64,000 bases of DNA from JACKDW01 sp964621785 (GTDB taxonomy: Bacteria > Myxococcota_A > Polyangia > Nannocystales > Nannocystaceae): the NCBI GenBank assembly GCA_964621785.1, contig CAZUPD010000016.1, positions 1 through 64,000 of the forward strand. Reading direction: 5' to 3'. The translations under genes and the position numbers were made by a program. Position 1 is the stretch's first letter, and every line of letters begins with the position of its first letter. Of this stretch, positions 7,178-16,747 are shown piece by piece. The notes below the pieces were generated by a model that saw only the letters and a program-made list of their open reading frames with translations, did not search any database and was not told the DNA's origin.

Positions 7178-8767
7178 ATGCAGGGTAGTTTTTCGACCGT
7201 CGCGTTTCGAGTTTCGCGTTTTGCGTGCCGTCCCATTCGGCGAAGGCCACTGTCTCCTGAGGGCTCGCCTTTTCAGTCCTTCTATATATATTCATTGTTC
7301 GCTCTCCTCGCCTGTGGTTCTGGTGGGAACTCGACCGCTGTTAGCTCTACGCAGGCTACAACCTCGATGACTTCCACGACATCGGTGACTGGCTCGGCGA
7401 CAGACCCGACCTTGAACTCGGATTTGCCTTTCGAATCCGAATCGACTGCTGCTTCTGTTGGGAGTGAGACCTTCGACTCTGGCAGCGATTCCGAATTCAC
7501 CACCGATTCCGCTTCCACCACCGATTCCGATTCCGATTCCGACTCGACCACGGGTGGGCCCGATCCGCTGGACCCCTGCCCCGCTCTTCCTCCTCCCTCG
7601 GGTAACATCCTCGAAGTTACGCCGGACCAAGCGAGTGAGCTCGCGCAGATTGTTCTCGATGCTCCGGCTGGGACGACCATCCTTCTCAACGATGGTGTAT
7701 ATGCACTTGGATCGGGGCCTCTGCTTCACTTTTTCAAGCCGGACATGTCTCTTCGTTCAAAGAATGGAGACCCACTGGCTGTGGTTCTCGACGGCGAGTA
7801 CGGTGTCGGTGAGTTGGTGTTGGTGCAGGCCTCGGGTGTAACGATTGCTGATATCACACTTCAGCGTGCTTTTTGGCACCCCATTCACGTCACGGGTGCT
7901 CCTGATCATACGATTGAAGATACTCGGATCTACAATGTTCGTATCATCGATCCTGGGCAACAGGCTATTAAAATCAATGCCTCCCAAGACATGTACTTTA
8001 GTGACTCTGGCCTGATCGCCTGCTCCCAGGTTCTGATGACGGACGATGGCCGGTCCCATGTCGAAAACTGCTATACCGGAGGGATCGATGCTCACTCGGC
8101 CCGGGACTGGGTGATCCGTGACAACTATTTCGAGGGCTTTTGGTGTGCGGCTGGCCTCTCGGAACATGCGGTCCACTTCTGGATCACTGGGCGCGACACG
8201 CTTGTCGAACGCAACTCGATTGTCGACTGTGCCCGGGGGATTGGATTTGGCCTCGGTGAAAACGGCAACGGCAAATCTCGTGAGTACGGCGACGATCCCT
8301 GTCCTGGAGCCGATTACCTCGGGCATATCGATGGCGTGATCCGCAACAACATGATCTTTGCCGGGCGCCCCGAGCTGTTTGCGAGCGAGTTTGGTGTCGA
8401 CTCCGGGATTGCGCTCGAACAGGCTTGTGGAACCGAGGTCTATCACAACTCAATCGTCGCGCTTCAGCAACCATTTGTGTCGATGGAGTATCGCTGGCCC
8501 AATACCCAAGCGACGATTCATAACAACCTCGTCACCCATACCATCACTGCGCGCAATAATGGCCAAGCGAGCCTCGAAGGAAACATCGATGGGGCCTCAC
8601 TCGAACACTTCGTCGACGCGGCCAATGGTCAGATCCATCTGACCCCGACGTCATCTGCAATCGACTCTGGAATCGTCCTCCAAGCTGGTCTTGCCGACGA
8701 CGACTTCGATGGGGACCTGCGGGATAACACTCCGGATGTCGGGGCGGATGAGGTCGTGTCCCCGTAA
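7178..8767 (+). CDS. Secreted parallel beta-helix lipoprotein (polysaccharide-lyase-like)
   Basis: About 529 residues from the ATG at 7178; the frame also allows an ATG at 7073, and neither has a clear ribosome site. A hydrophobic run ending FALLACGSGG looks like a lipobox after an unusually long Arg-rich leader. An 85-residue Ser/Thr/Asp/Glu linker follows. The rest has the repeating pattern of right-handed beta-helix proteins (TIADITLQRAFWHPIHVTGA, VIRDNYFEG, VIRNNMIFAG, TIHNNLVTH), and ends with FDGDLRDNTPDVGADE. That architecture is shared by chondroitinase-B and pectate-lyase-like enzymes. Catalytic residues cannot be assigned, so it is either a polysaccharide lyase or a binding protein at the cell surface. 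Confidence 0.7.
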   Translation: MQGSFSTVAFRVSRFACRPIRRRPLSPEGSPFQSFYIYSLFALLACGSGGNSTAVSSTQATTSMTSTTSVTGSATDPTLNSDLPFESESTAASVGSETFDSGSDSEFTTDSASTTDSDSDSDSTTGGPDPLDPCPALPPPSGNILEVTPDQASELAQIVLDAPAGTTILLNDGVYALGSGPLLHFFKPDMSLRSKNGDPLAVVLDGEYGVGELVLVQASGVTIADITLQRAFWHPIHVTGAPDHTIEDTRIYNVRIIDPGQQAIKINASQDMYFSDSGLIACSQVLMTDDGRSHVENCYTGGIDAHSARDWVIRDNYFEGFWCAAGLSEHAVHFWITGRDTLVERNSIVDCARGIGFGLGENGNGKSREYGDDPCPGADYLGHIDGVIRNNMIFAGRPELFASEFGVDSGIALEQACGTEVYHNSIVALQQPFVSMEYRWPNTQATIHNNLVTHTITARNNGQASLEGNIDGASLEHFVDAANGQIHLTPTSSAIDSGIVLQAGLADDDFDGDLRDNTPDVGADEVVSP

Positions 8768-8835
8768 CTTGATTGCATCTACATGGTTACGTATCACCCG
8801 CCTACTCGAGTACGCGCATCTTCTCTTTGAGGCCA

Positions 8836-9438
8836 CATCTACCTTCGGGAACGAACCCGCCCGAACTGTCGCTGTGGCAGATCTATGCAGATGCAGATAA
8901 TACGAGTATTACGCTGACTGCGGACCCAGAGGTCACGGGGTTACCCGGGGGCCCCTTGATGATGAACAAAGGTGACCTGCTCGAGTTTTACACCTCTGGT
9001 AAAGCGGAAAACCCCGGTGACTTTGAAATCGTGGATAGCAAACCGATCGCTGTGATGAACGACATGACTGGGGCCTAGCACGTGATGCCGGGGTACAATC
9101 AGGGAGATCCGGCGATGTTCCAGCTGAGCCCCGTCGAGCAGTATCTCCCGCGTTACGTGGTGCTGGTGCCCGGGACGTGGGTCAATGACATCGCCGCGTT
9201 GACGCGCGAGGCCGGAGCCCCCATCACGATCGATGGAAACCCTGTCGCCGATAGCGTGTTTTCCCCTGTTGCCAATACTGGCTACGAAGTCGCTCGAGTT
9301 CCCGTGAGCGATGGGGTCCACCTACTCGATGGCGGTGATAAAAAATTCAGCGTCATCATCGTCGGGTATGACGCGTTCGACAGCTGCGCCTACTTGGGCG
9401 GCTCCGGTACGGGTGTGATCAATCCGGTCCCCGAATAG
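8836..9438 (+). pseudogene. IgGFc-binding-type protein, truncated and interrupted by a stop
   Basis: Two segments in the same frame, divided by a TAG at 9076-9078, together read as the C-terminal part of the myxobacterial IgGFc-binding family. The signs are SITLTADPEVTGLPG, GDFEIVDSKPIAVM, then after the stop HVMPGYNQGDPAM, VEQYLPRYVVLVPGTW and FSVIIVGYDAFDSCAYLGG. The stop lies where the family has a residue before HVM and can arise from CAG by one change. The N-terminal part of the gene is missing. The upstream beta-helix gene ends 68 bp before it. A short translation from the GTG at 9082 is possible but not supported. Confidence 0.75.
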
Positions 9439-9592
9439 CGACGGTGGGCCAAGCCCTCGCATGTGACCGGACTGACCAAACCGCGACACTCCGATGGAAC
9501 ATCGCGGTCACAGCCGTACAGAGTCAGTGAGATGACCCGGATAAAACGCTATACGCTGTGCCACACGGTTTGGTACGCTCGCGCCGAGGTGG

Positions 9593-11476
9593 ATGATGCG
9601 TACATGTCTTGCATTTTTGGTTTCCGCAATCGCACTCACTGGCTGCGGCGGTGATGATGGCGATTCGGACGGCGGCACGGAAAACTCCGGCGTGTCGTTG
9701 ACGGGGTCGAACACGACCGGGGACGAATCCGATACAACCGATGACGACGAGAGTACGGAGACCAGTGCTGGCCCGGGCGGCAGCGAGACGATGGGCTCGA
9801 GCGACTCCGAGAGCGAGTCGGATACAGATGTCAATACAACAGATGACCCGGTTATCCCGCTCGAGATTGTCCCTCCCGAATTGACGGTGGTCGTGCTCAA
9901 CAACATCTCGGAGCAGGGCTATTTCAACGCGCTGTACGGCGGTGAGTCCGTCGAACCCAACTGGTCCTTGGCCAACGGCACGCTGGCGGTGATCAACAAC
10001 GACGGCGAGGTCCTCGGCACCGGGAATCAGGGTGGACAAACGACAGTCCAAGCGGCCTACGAGGGTGAACTCGCCGACGCGCTCCTCAATGTTGTGCTCG
10101 AGAAGGACCAGGACAACGGCCCGCTCGAGCCGGGCGACAAGGACAAACTACTCGATGCAAATACACCAGATGCCGAGATCATCTGGGCCTATCCCTACGA
10201 CCAGATGGTCTACCCACTGGGCTTACGTGCACCAGAGCTCATGTGGAACGGCGGGACGGCGGGCGACAAATACCTTGTCCATCTCACCGGTGAGTTCATC
10301 GACTTCAAGTACTACATGTTCGCCGATCCGCCGTCGCGGTTCCTGATCAATCCGGAAGACTGGCAGCAGATTACCGGCACGCTCGCCGGATCTACAGTCA
10401 ACCTCAAGGTCTCGCGACTCAAGGTCGGTGAGGAGACCGCCACGGTGGTCGTCGAGCACAGCTGGACGATCGCCAACGGTGCGCTGGACGGTAGCGTGTA
10501 CTACTGGGCAAACAGCCTGGGGCGGGTCCTTCGCATCAACCCGGGAGCAGATGCCCCGGAGGACTTCTTGCTCAACGGTGGTCAGGACGGGTGCAGCACC
10601 TGCCACTCGGTATCGTCCGATGGTAATACACTGATTTTGGGCGGTGACATCAAAGTCTCGACCTGGGACTTGGTCAACAACCAATCCGTGCTCAACATCG
10701 AGAACGTCGGCAAGGCGATCCGCAACTGGGCGATGCCCGCGATCTCTCCCAACGGACAGGTTCTGATCGAAAATGCGGCACCACTCCCGGGACCGCCCGG
10801 CGGCAGCGATGGCATGTGGGATGCTGTCACCGGTACGAAGCTAGAGAACACCGGGCTCGAGGGTGTGCAACTGAACATGCCAGCGTTCGCACCCGACGGG
10901 TCCATCATCGCCTATGTCGATCACGATACCCTCGACCTTGCGATCTACGACTACGATTCGCAGACGGTCACCGCGTCCAATCCGACGATGTTGGTCGAGG
11001 CCGGTGACGATCCGGCGTTGAACGGGATCACGTTCCCGAGCGTCTCCCCCGACGGCAAGTGGATCGTGTACCACCGCGGCCAATACCCCAACTCGCTGGA
11101 CACGCGCCTATCACCGGGAGACCTGTTTTTGGCCAGTGCCGAAGAGCCTGGCCTCGAGTACCGGCTGTCGCAGGTCAACGGCGACGATTACTCGTTTGCC
11201 GCCGGCGACCGCGACCGCGGCTTCAACTACGAGCCGACGTTTGCCCCGCTGTCATCCGGTGGCTACGCATGGGCTGTGTTCACGTCACGGCGGACCTACG
11301 GCAACCGCCTCGAAGGCGCCTCGAATGCGGTCAAACAGTTGTGGGTGTTTGCCATCGACCTCGATCCGCAACCGGGTGTCGAGCCGAGTCACGCGGCCTT
11401 CTGGCTTCCGGGACAGGACCTGGGGACCCTCAACATGCGCGGGTTTTGGGCCCTCGAAGCCGACATCCCGGGCTAG
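9593..11476 (+). CDS. Lipoprotein with heme-binding CxxCH motif and TolB-like beta-propeller
   Basis: 627 residues. The signal peptide ends at a lipobox (AIALTGC, Cys17), followed by an 80-residue acidic Ser/Thr linker. Residues around 335 contain CSTCHS, a single c-type heme-binding motif. The C-terminal 300 residues show PD40/TolB-like blades (PNGQVLIENAAP, APDGSIIAYVDHD, SPDGKWIVYHRG). An Ig-like or cadherin-like segment may precede the heme motif. Single-heme propeller lipoproteins of this kind are common in myxobacteria, and are probably exported and anchored to the outer membrane. Electron transfer or sensing is plausible but unproven. A strong terminator follows the gene. Confidence 0.8.
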   Translation: MMRTCLAFLVSAIALTGCGGDDGDSDGGTENSGVSLTGSNTTGDESDTTDDDESTETSAGPGGSETMGSSDSESESDTDVNTTDDPVIPLEIVPPELTVVVLNNISEQGYFNALYGGESVEPNWSLANGTLAVINNDGEVLGTGNQGGQTTVQAAYEGELADALLNVVLEKDQDNGPLEPGDKDKLLDANTPDAEIIWAYPYDQMVYPLGLRAPELMWNGGTAGDKYLVHLTGEFIDFKYYMFADPPSRFLINPEDWQQITGTLAGSTVNLKVSRLKVGEETATVVVEHSWTIANGALDGSVYYWANSLGRVLRINPGADAPEDFLLNGGQDGCSTCHSVSSDGNTLILGGDIKVSTWDLVNNQSVLNIENVGKAIRNWAMPAISPNGQVLIENAAPLPGPPGGSDGMWDAVTGTKLENTGLEGVQLNMPAFAPDGSIIAYVDHDTLDLAIYDYDSQTVTASNPTMLVEAGDDPALNGITFPSVSPDGKWIVYHRGQYPNSLDTRLSPGDLFLASAEEPGLEYRLSQVNGDDYSFAAGDRDRGFNYEPTFAPLSSGGYAWAVFTSRRTYGNRLEGASNAVKQLWVFAIDLDPQPGVEPSHAAFWLPGQDLGTLNMRGFWALEADIPG

Positions 11477-11498
11477 TCCCGCGAGCGACCAATCCTGT

Positions 11499-11534
11499 AC
11501 GGAGTGGGCGGTACGTACGCCCACTCCGTTTTTG
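11499..11534 (+). terminator. Intrinsic terminator
   Basis: A perfect 12-bp stem (ACGGAGTGGGCG and complement) with a 7-base loop, followed by TTTTTG. It lies 22 bases after the stop of the propeller lipoprotein gene. Confidence 0.9.
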
Positions 11535-11651
11535 TATCAGCATATACTTCCGTATGACCGTGTCTCGCTTCGGCACGACCGGAGTGGGCCGAACAACCTC
11601 GCGGGTTCCTCCGAGGTACCTCGGAGCCGGGGTTGCTCGACACACCGCGAG

Positions 11652-12180
11652 CTAGCGCAGGCGCGTACTGACAGTAACAAGCATCTGTGGCCGGTCGACC
11701 GGCACCCACTGCTGCAATTGTCCGTACCCCTTGTCGAGCCACAGTTTTGCCCGCAGCCACGGCATCGCCCACAGTCGCGCCCGCCTGCGTGGCCTCAACC
11801 AGCTCCAAGAACCGAAGTGGGCAACCTCGATGACCCGCCCGCCACGACGTACCGGGATCTCGTCGGGAATGTGTGAGCCAAAGGTGACGAGGGCAAACCA
11901 AACATCGAAGTGGGTTCCCGAATGCCTCGCCCAGCCCCGCCGGTGGAGCATCCTCGCCACGGAGATCGCGTTGTAACCCCGCCCTCCGCCGGTACTGCGT
12001 CCTCCGCCGACTCGCGCACTCGCAGGGACATGACAGGCACACCAGTCGGCAACCGAAGGTCCGTAGCTGACAGGTCGGCCCACGCGGCGACTGTCTCACG
12101 AATCCGGCTCGACTCCAACCGGGTTTCGATGCGAACTTCGTCCCGGCGTCTATGTTCGGGCCGTACGACAGGGTGCGTCC
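11652..12180 (-). pseudogene. Possible frameshifted gene of unknown family
   Basis: Two overlapping minus-strand frames each look protein-like over a different part. Upstream is SSRIRETVAAWADLSATDLR with SLRVRESAEDAVPAEG. After an apparent shift near 11975 the other frame reads YNAISVARMLHRRGWARHSG, then IPDEIPVRRGGRVIEVAHFG, and ends at 11652. Joined, they would make one protein of about 175 residues. The reading may be wrong, since all three minus-strand frames are open here, as often in GC-rich DNA. The remainder of the 840-bp gap between the terminator and the next gene shows nothing else. Confidence 0.3.
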
Positions 12181-12371
12181 GGCAACCGCCTGAAAAACAT
12201 TGACTATACAATTTAATATTCGCGTGCTCACAAACACGTTTCTTCTCGAAAGTTCGATGTTCGGCTACCCGCACGGGAGCTGCCCGGATGACACACGAAG
12301 CGACACGTCGCGGGGTCAACAAACGGTGAATCGCGACTGCGTGTTGACGACCGGCCTGATACAGTCTCGGC

Positions 12372-14261
12372 GTGGCGCATGTCCTCGGCAGCGGTGACAC
12401 GACCCCAGCGGGCCTGCACGCCAAGGCGGCAAACCTCGACCGACTGCACCGGTCCGGTCTTCCAGTCCCCCCCGGTCTGGTTTTGCGGGCCGATGAACCT
12501 GCGGGCTCGCCCACCATCCAACAACTGCTCGCACGTGGTCCAGTGATCGCCCGCGGTTGTCTTGCACTCGAGGACCAACCCTTCCAAAGCTCGGCTGGTC
12601 TGGGACTCTCGGTTCGTAACTGCCAAACACTCGCGGATGTGCAGCGGGCCGTACATGCGATCCGCAACCATGCCCACGGCCGAAATCCCCAGGTCCTGGT
12701 TCAGCAGCAAGTCCCAACCGGGCATATCGCGGTGGCGGCCTGTCATCTTCGGCGCGAGCCGGCGGGAGCGAAACACCGCGGTCTACGAGGCGTTTACATC
12801 GAGCTCTACGAAGAACGAGGAGTCGGAATCCTTGATGGTACACAAAGCCCGTCCTTCGCCGGACCCCTCGCCTGGCTCACTCCGCGGCAGCTTCGCCCGC
12901 GTATCGAAGAGTTGTGCCGAACTGTAGTCGAACGGTGGGCACATACAGATGCGAGCGTCGACCATGGCCTGGATCTCGAATTTGTATGCACACCCAATTC
13001 GGAGGTTTGGCTGGTTCAAGCGCGTCCGCTGACCCGCGCACTCGCGCCTGTATGTTCGGACTTTTTTGCGACTCTGGCCCGTCAAACGCCGGCACCGGAC
13101 CTCCGCGGTCTGTTGGTTCTCGACGGAGAACACAATCCAGAAGCTCTTTCACTGGCGCACCGGAGCCTGATCACATGGTTGCAACAGCATGTGCCCGAGG
13201 CACAAGGACTCCGGGTCCTCGCGGGTTGGTTGTACGTGTCACAAACGCCACCCACTCAAAGGCCCTCGGCCGACACACAACCGACGCGTAATTTAATTGT
13301 ACAGGCAAATTTTTCCTACAACAACCTGCGAAACGTCAAAATCCCTGCGGCACGTACCCGACTCGATCGACTTGCCAAACAGCTCGTACACAGCACCAAC
13401 GCAAGATGTTGTACGCTCCTTGACGATGCATTAAACGGATTTGCGGAGATCTACCGCGACTATAGCCATCACCGCTACGGCAGCCTCGGCCGTCGACTCA
13501 CGAGTCGACTCGGACTCCCGCAGACAGCAATGCGGGGATCAACGTGCCTGTTCGACCGAGGCGCGATGATCGATGTCCTGCCCACGACGTGGGATATCCA
13601 AAGTCGTCCGCTGTCGAACTGGCTCTCCGCGGGCGACCTCCCAAACGCCCCCGAAGACCCGCCGCCCGAGATGTTGGCCACGGCGCTCGGCGAACTCGAT
13701 GACCACCTGTTTGCCCTCGGCCTCGCGATGGTGACACGCGTGTACGAGCGCGCAGCACAACTGTTAGGCTTGCGGCGAGAAGAGGTGTTTTTACTCGGTC
13801 TCACAGATCTGTCGGACGCATTACAAGGTCGAGACCTCGCACCGATGCTCCTCCAGCAAAAGAAGGTGTATGCGCAAACACCTCGGCACGTACCACAAGC
13901 GCTGTTCGAGGGCACGCCGTTGGCACTCCCAAACCAGCGCTATTTACAAGGTATGGGAATCGGACCGGTTGCCTCAGGGATTGTGGCCCAGCGACAGTCA
14001 CTCGAAGATGTCCTCGAGCGTCCAATCGGCCCCGGGCAAGTGCTCGTGTTACCGGCCTTGACGGCCCAGGCTGCCGTCGTATTACACAGGCAGGGTATTT
14101 TGGCGGTGTGCTGCGAATACGGAGGGTGGATGAGCCACGCGGCGATCATGGCCCGCGAGCTAGGCCTTTCGGCACTGGTCGGGTGCCGCGGGTGCTGTTC
14201 GCTTGCGGATGGGATGGAAGTGGTTGTCGATACTGTCCGCGGACAGTTGACGGTGCATTGA
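12372..14261 (+). CDS. PEP-utilising enzyme (PEP synthase / rifampin phosphotransferase-like)
   Basis: 629 residues with a GTG start. The N terminus matches the ATP-grasp domain of PEP synthase-like proteins (HAKAANLDRLHRSGLPVPPG, ending with VWLVQARPLT near residue 218). It is shorter than usual, and the normal active-site stretch is altered to IARGCLALEDQPFQSSAG. The last 90 residues form the swivelling phosphohistidine domain with GGWMSHAAIMARELGLSALV; the His there is the expected phosphate carrier. The middle 300 residues would be the acceptor-binding part and resemble nothing I can name. It is convergent with the UbiA operon. By analogy with rifampin phosphotransferase and related pathway enzymes it may phosphorylate a small organic substrate. 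The substrate is unknown. Confidence 0.75.
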   Translation: MAHVLGSGDTTPAGLHAKAANLDRLHRSGLPVPPGLVLRADEPAGSPTIQQLLARGPVIARGCLALEDQPFQSSAGLGLSVRNCQTLADVQRAVHAIRNHAHGRNPQVLVQQQVPTGHIAVAACHLRREPAGAKHRGLRGVYIELYEERGVGILDGTQSPSFAGPLAWLTPRQLRPRIEELCRTVVERWAHTDASVDHGLDLEFVCTPNSEVWLVQARPLTRALAPVCSDFFATLARQTPAPDLRGLLVLDGEHNPEALSLAHRSLITWLQQHVPEAQGLRVLAGWLYVSQTPPTQRPSADTQPTRNLIVQANFSYNNLRNVKIPAARTRLDRLAKQLVHSTNARCCTLLDDALNGFAEIYRDYSHHRYGSLGRRLTSRLGLPQTAMRGSTCLFDRGAMIDVLPTTWDIQSRPLSNWLSAGDLPNAPEDPPPEMLATALGELDDHLFALGLAMVTRVYERAAQLLGLRREEVFLLGLTDLSDALQGRDLAPMLLQQKKVYAQTPRHVPQALFEGTPLALPNQRYLQGMGIGPVASGIVAQRQSLEDVLERPIGPGQVLVLPALTAQAAVVLHRQGILAVCCEYGGWMSHAAIMARELGLSALVGCRGCCSLADGMEVVVDTVRGQLTVH

Positions 14262-14320
14262 CCTCACCAACGATTCAAGGCAAATGAGTTGTCACCCGGT
14301 TGCCAGGTCGCAGACGACTC

Positions 14321-15109
14321 TCAGCCCGACGGCCGCGCGTACCCCAACGCCCGTGCATGTTCGCAGCGGATCTGTGCATAATCATCCTGCCATTGTGGCA
14401 CGGCCTGTGGGTCCCAGGTTGGCACAGGGATAAGCCCGCGGTTGGCGAGTTCGCGATGGATCGCGCGCTCGGCCTCCGGTTCGCGGGAAAACCCAAATGG
14501 GTTGCGCGGTGCGGGTGTTCGCAGGCGCGGGTACTTTTGGTCATCTGCCTCGATGAGGGCCAGCAGTTCGTGGCCGCGGCGATACATGTATGTCAAAAAT
14601 TCCCAGTCGAACGGACCGACATGGGCCCGCGAGTCGGGGTTCCGGCGCACCCATTTGGCCCAATCGTAGCCGTAGTTGAAGTCGTGGATGTAGCGGAACC
14701 GGATCGTTGTCCCCTGGCCGAACAGTTGCTGGAGCTCGACCATTTTTGCGTAGCTGGCCTTCAGGTGGGCCACCGGATCGGTCCTTCGCTGGGCATCTTG
14801 GACGCTGGCGATGGCGATGTAATCGTAGTCCCAAAACAGGTTGCCTGGAAAATTTTTGAGCTGGGCAGCGACCAGGGCAGCGAGCCCCTCGCCCATCGCA
14901 GCTGCCAGTGACGGTTCGACATTTATTGTATGCGCATGAACCTGTTGTACGACCGTCGACAAACACCTTGCTTGCGTCGCGCCCGGGTTGAGACTCGGCC
15001 GTCCCCGCCGGGCGAGTGCGGCATCGACTTCGTTCAGCGACGCTCTGCGTTGCCCTCGGACAACAACACGGATATCAGCGTCGGGGTTTGTCGCGTGCTC
15101 AGCTGTCAC
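14321..15109 (-). CDS. Conserved-looking protein of unknown function in the UbiA operon
   Basis: 262 residues. The GTG start overlaps the TGA of the prenyltransferase gene, so the two are translationally coupled. No signal peptide or membrane segment is seen. Distinct stretches are NVEPSLAAAMGEGLAALVAA, NLFWDYDYIAIASVQDAQRR, RFRYIHDFNYGYDWAKWV and GPFDWEFLTYMYRRGHELLA, rich in Tyr/Trp/Asp as in a ligand-binding helical fold. I do not recognise the family. Overlap with UbiA and proximity to a P450 suggest a partner in prenylated-product biosynthesis; that is inference. Confidence 0.75.
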   Translation of the reverse strand: MTAEHATNPDADIRVVVRGQRRASLNEVDAALARRGRPSLNPGATQARCLSTVVQQVHAHTINVEPSLAAAMGEGLAALVAAQLKNFPGNLFWDYDYIAIASVQDAQRRTDPVAHLKASYAKMVELQQLFGQGTTIRFRYIHDFNYGYDWAKWVRRNPDSRAHVGPFDWEFLTYMYRRGHELLALIEADDQKYPRLRTPAPRNPFGFSREPEAERAIHRELANRGLIPVPTWDPQAVPQWQDDYAQIRCEHARALGYARPSG

Positions 15110-16125
15110 ATCCCGCCCGCCATTCGATATAGTTGCACCATCAACAAAACGGCTGTCAACATCAGACCGCCGCCCCATATGCCGCGGTGGAGCCATGTTT
15201 TGTAACGCTTGATCACTGCGAAGGCCGAAGTTTGGGCATGGGAGCTGACCTTGACCATCTCGCGCCAGCACAGCAACAATACAACCGCGGCGGGGGTCAA
15301 CAAAATCGGTGATAATACATCGGGATGAAGTCTGGCACCGATCGACCACATCAAAGCCGCTCCGAGAACGAGATTCTCGATCGTGCTGCGGGCAGTGGCG
15401 TTGCCGAACTCGGTCACAAATGTGCATTTGCCCCCCCGCTCGTCACTGATCTCGTCGGCCAATCCGCTGGCGATCGCCGAGGCGAGCGCGAGCAACATCA
15501 GTCCCGGGGCCAACACGAGGAGCAGCGGCGGGGCGAAAACTCCCCCCTGCGCGAGGGCATTGAAACCCGGCAGGACGAGACCTACGCCGACCATCTCCAA
15601 AAATTCGCCGCCACCGCGGTAGTTGAGCCGCAACGGGGGAAACGTGTAGCAGATCAGTGGTAATACACAGAATATGCCGGCCAAAAACAGGCCCGGGCGT
15701 CCGACGTACAGCTCGCCGCACAGGGCAACTGCGACCGCCATCGCGCCGGCGCCTGCACCTGCCAGCAACACGCTCGTCTCATGGAGGACCCCGTCGGGGA
15801 TGGTTTTGGGCGAGCAGCCGTCGGGAAATAGGCTGCGCTTGAGCGTGTCGACTTCCATGTCGCCGTAGTCGTTGAGCAACACGATGTAGATCACAAGCAG
15901 CAGTGTGCAGGTGAGCCCGACCGCGAGACCACCCAGACTCAGGGTGCCGGTCGAGCACCAGCCGAGGACCTGTCCGAGGACCGCGGGCACCAACATTTTG
16001 GGCCAACTCGCGGGCTTGAGCGCGTATAGCCATCGCAGGGCCAGGGGTCGGGTCGCCGGATGCACGCCGCGATGGTGCCCCAAACTCTCAAATGTTGCAC
16101 GTGTGGCGGTCGCGCGCCCTGCCAA
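15106..16125 (-). CDS. UbiA-family prenyltransferase
   Basis: 339 residues from a TTG at 16125; a later start near the first helix is possible. Eight or nine hydrophobic segments are visible. The first Asp-rich motif is LLNDYGDMEVDTLKR (NDxxDxxxD). The second is LADEISDERGGK, and both are complete, so the enzyme should bind Mg-prenyl diphosphate. The layout resembles MenA and related aromatic prenyltransferases of the inner membrane. It is not in a menaquinone gene context; it sits after a P450 and an NTF2-like gene and overlaps an unknown gene. A specialised prenylation step is therefore as likely as quinone synthesis. Confidence 0.9.
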   Translation of the reverse strand: MAGRATATRATFESLGHHRGVHPATRPLALRWLYALKPASWPKMLVPAVLGQVLGWCSTGTLSLGGLAVGLTCTLLLVIYIVLLNDYGDMEVDTLKRSLFPDGCSPKTIPDGVLHETSVLLAGAGAGAMAVAVALCGELYVGRPGLFLAGIFCVLPLICYTFPPLRLNYRGGGEFLEMVGVGLVLPGFNALAQGGVFAPPLLLVLAPGLMLLALASAIASGLADEISDERGGKCTFVTEFGNATARSTIENLVLGAALMWSIGARLHPDVLSPILLTPAAVVLLLCWREMVKVSSHAQTSAFAVIKRYKTWLHRGIWGGGLMLTAVLLMVQLYRMAGGM

Positions 16126-16247
16126 TGCAAGCTGACCGTTCGTACAAGTGTTTCGGCAAGAGGTGACAAGGGGCCACTCGACGGCTCAAACGACTGCGAC
16201 CCGCGTCTGAAACCGCAGTTTGCTCATCGCCGCGACAGTGGTCGCGC

Positions 16248-16718
16248 TCACTTGCGACACAACGCGGTCGGGTACGCGATCCAATCTTCTTGGAGGACAA
16301 TCTGGCCGGCGGCGTCAAACTGCAGACGGATCACAAACGGTGTCCGCGGGTAGGCAGTACCCTGCCACGAAAACGCTGAAAATGCACCCCGTAGGGTCGC
16401 CACGTCACCGGCGTACGCGACCGACGCGACATCGATGACAGGACCTGTCGGATCGACCAGGGAAAATCCTGGAGCGTCCCAATCATAAAAATCCGCAATC
16501 GCCTGACGACCTTCAAACCGCTGTCCAAGCATGATGTCTTTTAGGACACCTTCGGGACGAAACAGACTCACAAATGCATGCATGTCCCGGCGTGCGGCAT
16601 ACACCTCGATGTAGTGTTCAACCGCGGTGCGCAGACCAGGAGGGGTTGTATCGGAACGCGCGGGCGCGCAGCCCAAACCCGCAAGCGAGACGGCGAGTGC
16701 GAAACAAACAGGCTTCAT
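16248..16718 (-). CDS. SnoaL/NTF2-like lipoprotein
   Basis: 156 residues. The signal peptide ends at a lipobox (LAGLGC, Cys17). The mature part has the cone-shaped NTF2-like pattern: RTAVEHYIEVYAARRDMHAF, the loop FEGRQAIADFYDW, and closing strands VIRLQFDAAGQIVLQEDW. Members of this fold act as small isomerases, cyclases or ligand carriers. The gene starts 29 bases after the P450 gene ends and is probably in the same transcript as UbiA. Lipidation would place it outside the cytoplasm, which is unusual for a biosynthetic SnoaL protein. Confidence 0.75.
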   Translation of the reverse strand: MKPVCFALAVSLAGLGCAPARSDTTPPGLRTAVEHYIEVYAARRDMHAFVSLFRPEGVLKDIMLGQRFEGRQAIADFYDWDAPGFSLVDPTGPVIDVASVAYAGDVATLRGAFSAFSWQGTAYPRTPFVIRLQFDAAGQIVLQEDWIAYPTALCRK

Positions 16719-16747
16719 ACGTGCGTCAGTTTACCAACCGCCGCCAG

